This document shows, in pieces, positions 63,896 through 64,000 of a stretch of DNA of 64,000 nucleotides. Within the stretch, counting starts at the first letter, position 1, and each line of letters opens with the position of its first letter. The notes beneath the pieces are model-generated. The model made no database searches. It was not told the DNA's origin and saw nothing but the letters and a program-made list of their open reading frames with translations. A program made the translations under genes and the position numbers. The DNA lies in the NCBI GenBank assembly GCA_036365455.1, contig JAWQUS010000020.1, positions 6,111,001-6,175,000 of the forward strand. The letters are read 5' to 3'. This stretch comes from Macrosoma leucophasiata. Its lineage: Eukaryota > Arthropoda > Insecta > Lepidoptera > Hedylidae.

Positions 63896-64000
63896 CATTG
63901 CGGTATTGATCAAAACTTGATCAAAATGGTCGTCAAACATCACATGGGTAAGGTGCGAAAGAGATTTTATTTATTTATCGAACTTAAATCTACCATTTCA

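Overview
The window looks like intergenic or intronic DNA from a moth or butterfly (Lepidoptera). It is AT-rich, almost free of long ORFs, and crowded with short transposon copies whose sequences resemble repeats common in lepidopteran genomes: RTE and CR1/jockey-like LINE ends, tRNA-derived SINEs, hAT-type MITEs and small Helitron-like elements. No bacterial gene, operon or CRISPR array is present. Family names such as Rep-A or SINE-1 are local labels made up here; element classes rest on termini, target-site duplications (TSDs) and recognisable protein fragments, not on a database search.

The only convincing host gene feature is a GC-rich coding exon at 24812-25690 (+). It ends in a consensus splice donor (GTGAGT at 25691) in phase 0, so the gene continues outside the exon, probably downstream. 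It encodes a possible N-terminal membrane segment followed by a long basic, Ser/Arg/Pro-rich disordered region. I do not recognise the protein. A second, weaker candidate is a minus-strand ORF without ATG at 36581-36830.

Layout. 1-24.7 kb: dense repeats (Rep-A, Rep-B, three tRNA-SINE families, hAT MITEs, a LINE 3' end at 17.9-19.1 kb, an LINE reverse transcriptase remnant at 20.05 kb, several foldback elements). 24.8-25.7 kb: the exon. 25.7-44.4 kb: sparser, with only scattered SINEs, Helitron-like elements, a possible solo LTR at 32.36-32.76 kb, a long repeat-poor block at 32.8-38.3 kb and a 237-bp tandem duplication at 43.5-44.0 kb. 44.4-64 kb: dense again, with RTE ends at 51.3 and 57.1-57.6 kb, CR1/jockey-like LINE ends at 51.5-51.9 and 55.7-56.75 kb, a composite MITE holding a 13-bp minisatellite at 59.2-60.1 kb and a broken Ty3/gypsy-type Gag-protease remnant at 61.8-62.8 kb.

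The clearest new-looking observations are: a small element family with exact 7-bp TSDs and no terminal inverted repeats in all three copies; a 13-bp minisatellite with 30 indel-free periods inside a MITE, which makes similar ORFs in all three frames; repeated foldback copies of one tRNA-SINE; and a run of short Helitron-like elements with A|TC...CTAG|T ends, two of them meeting head to head.
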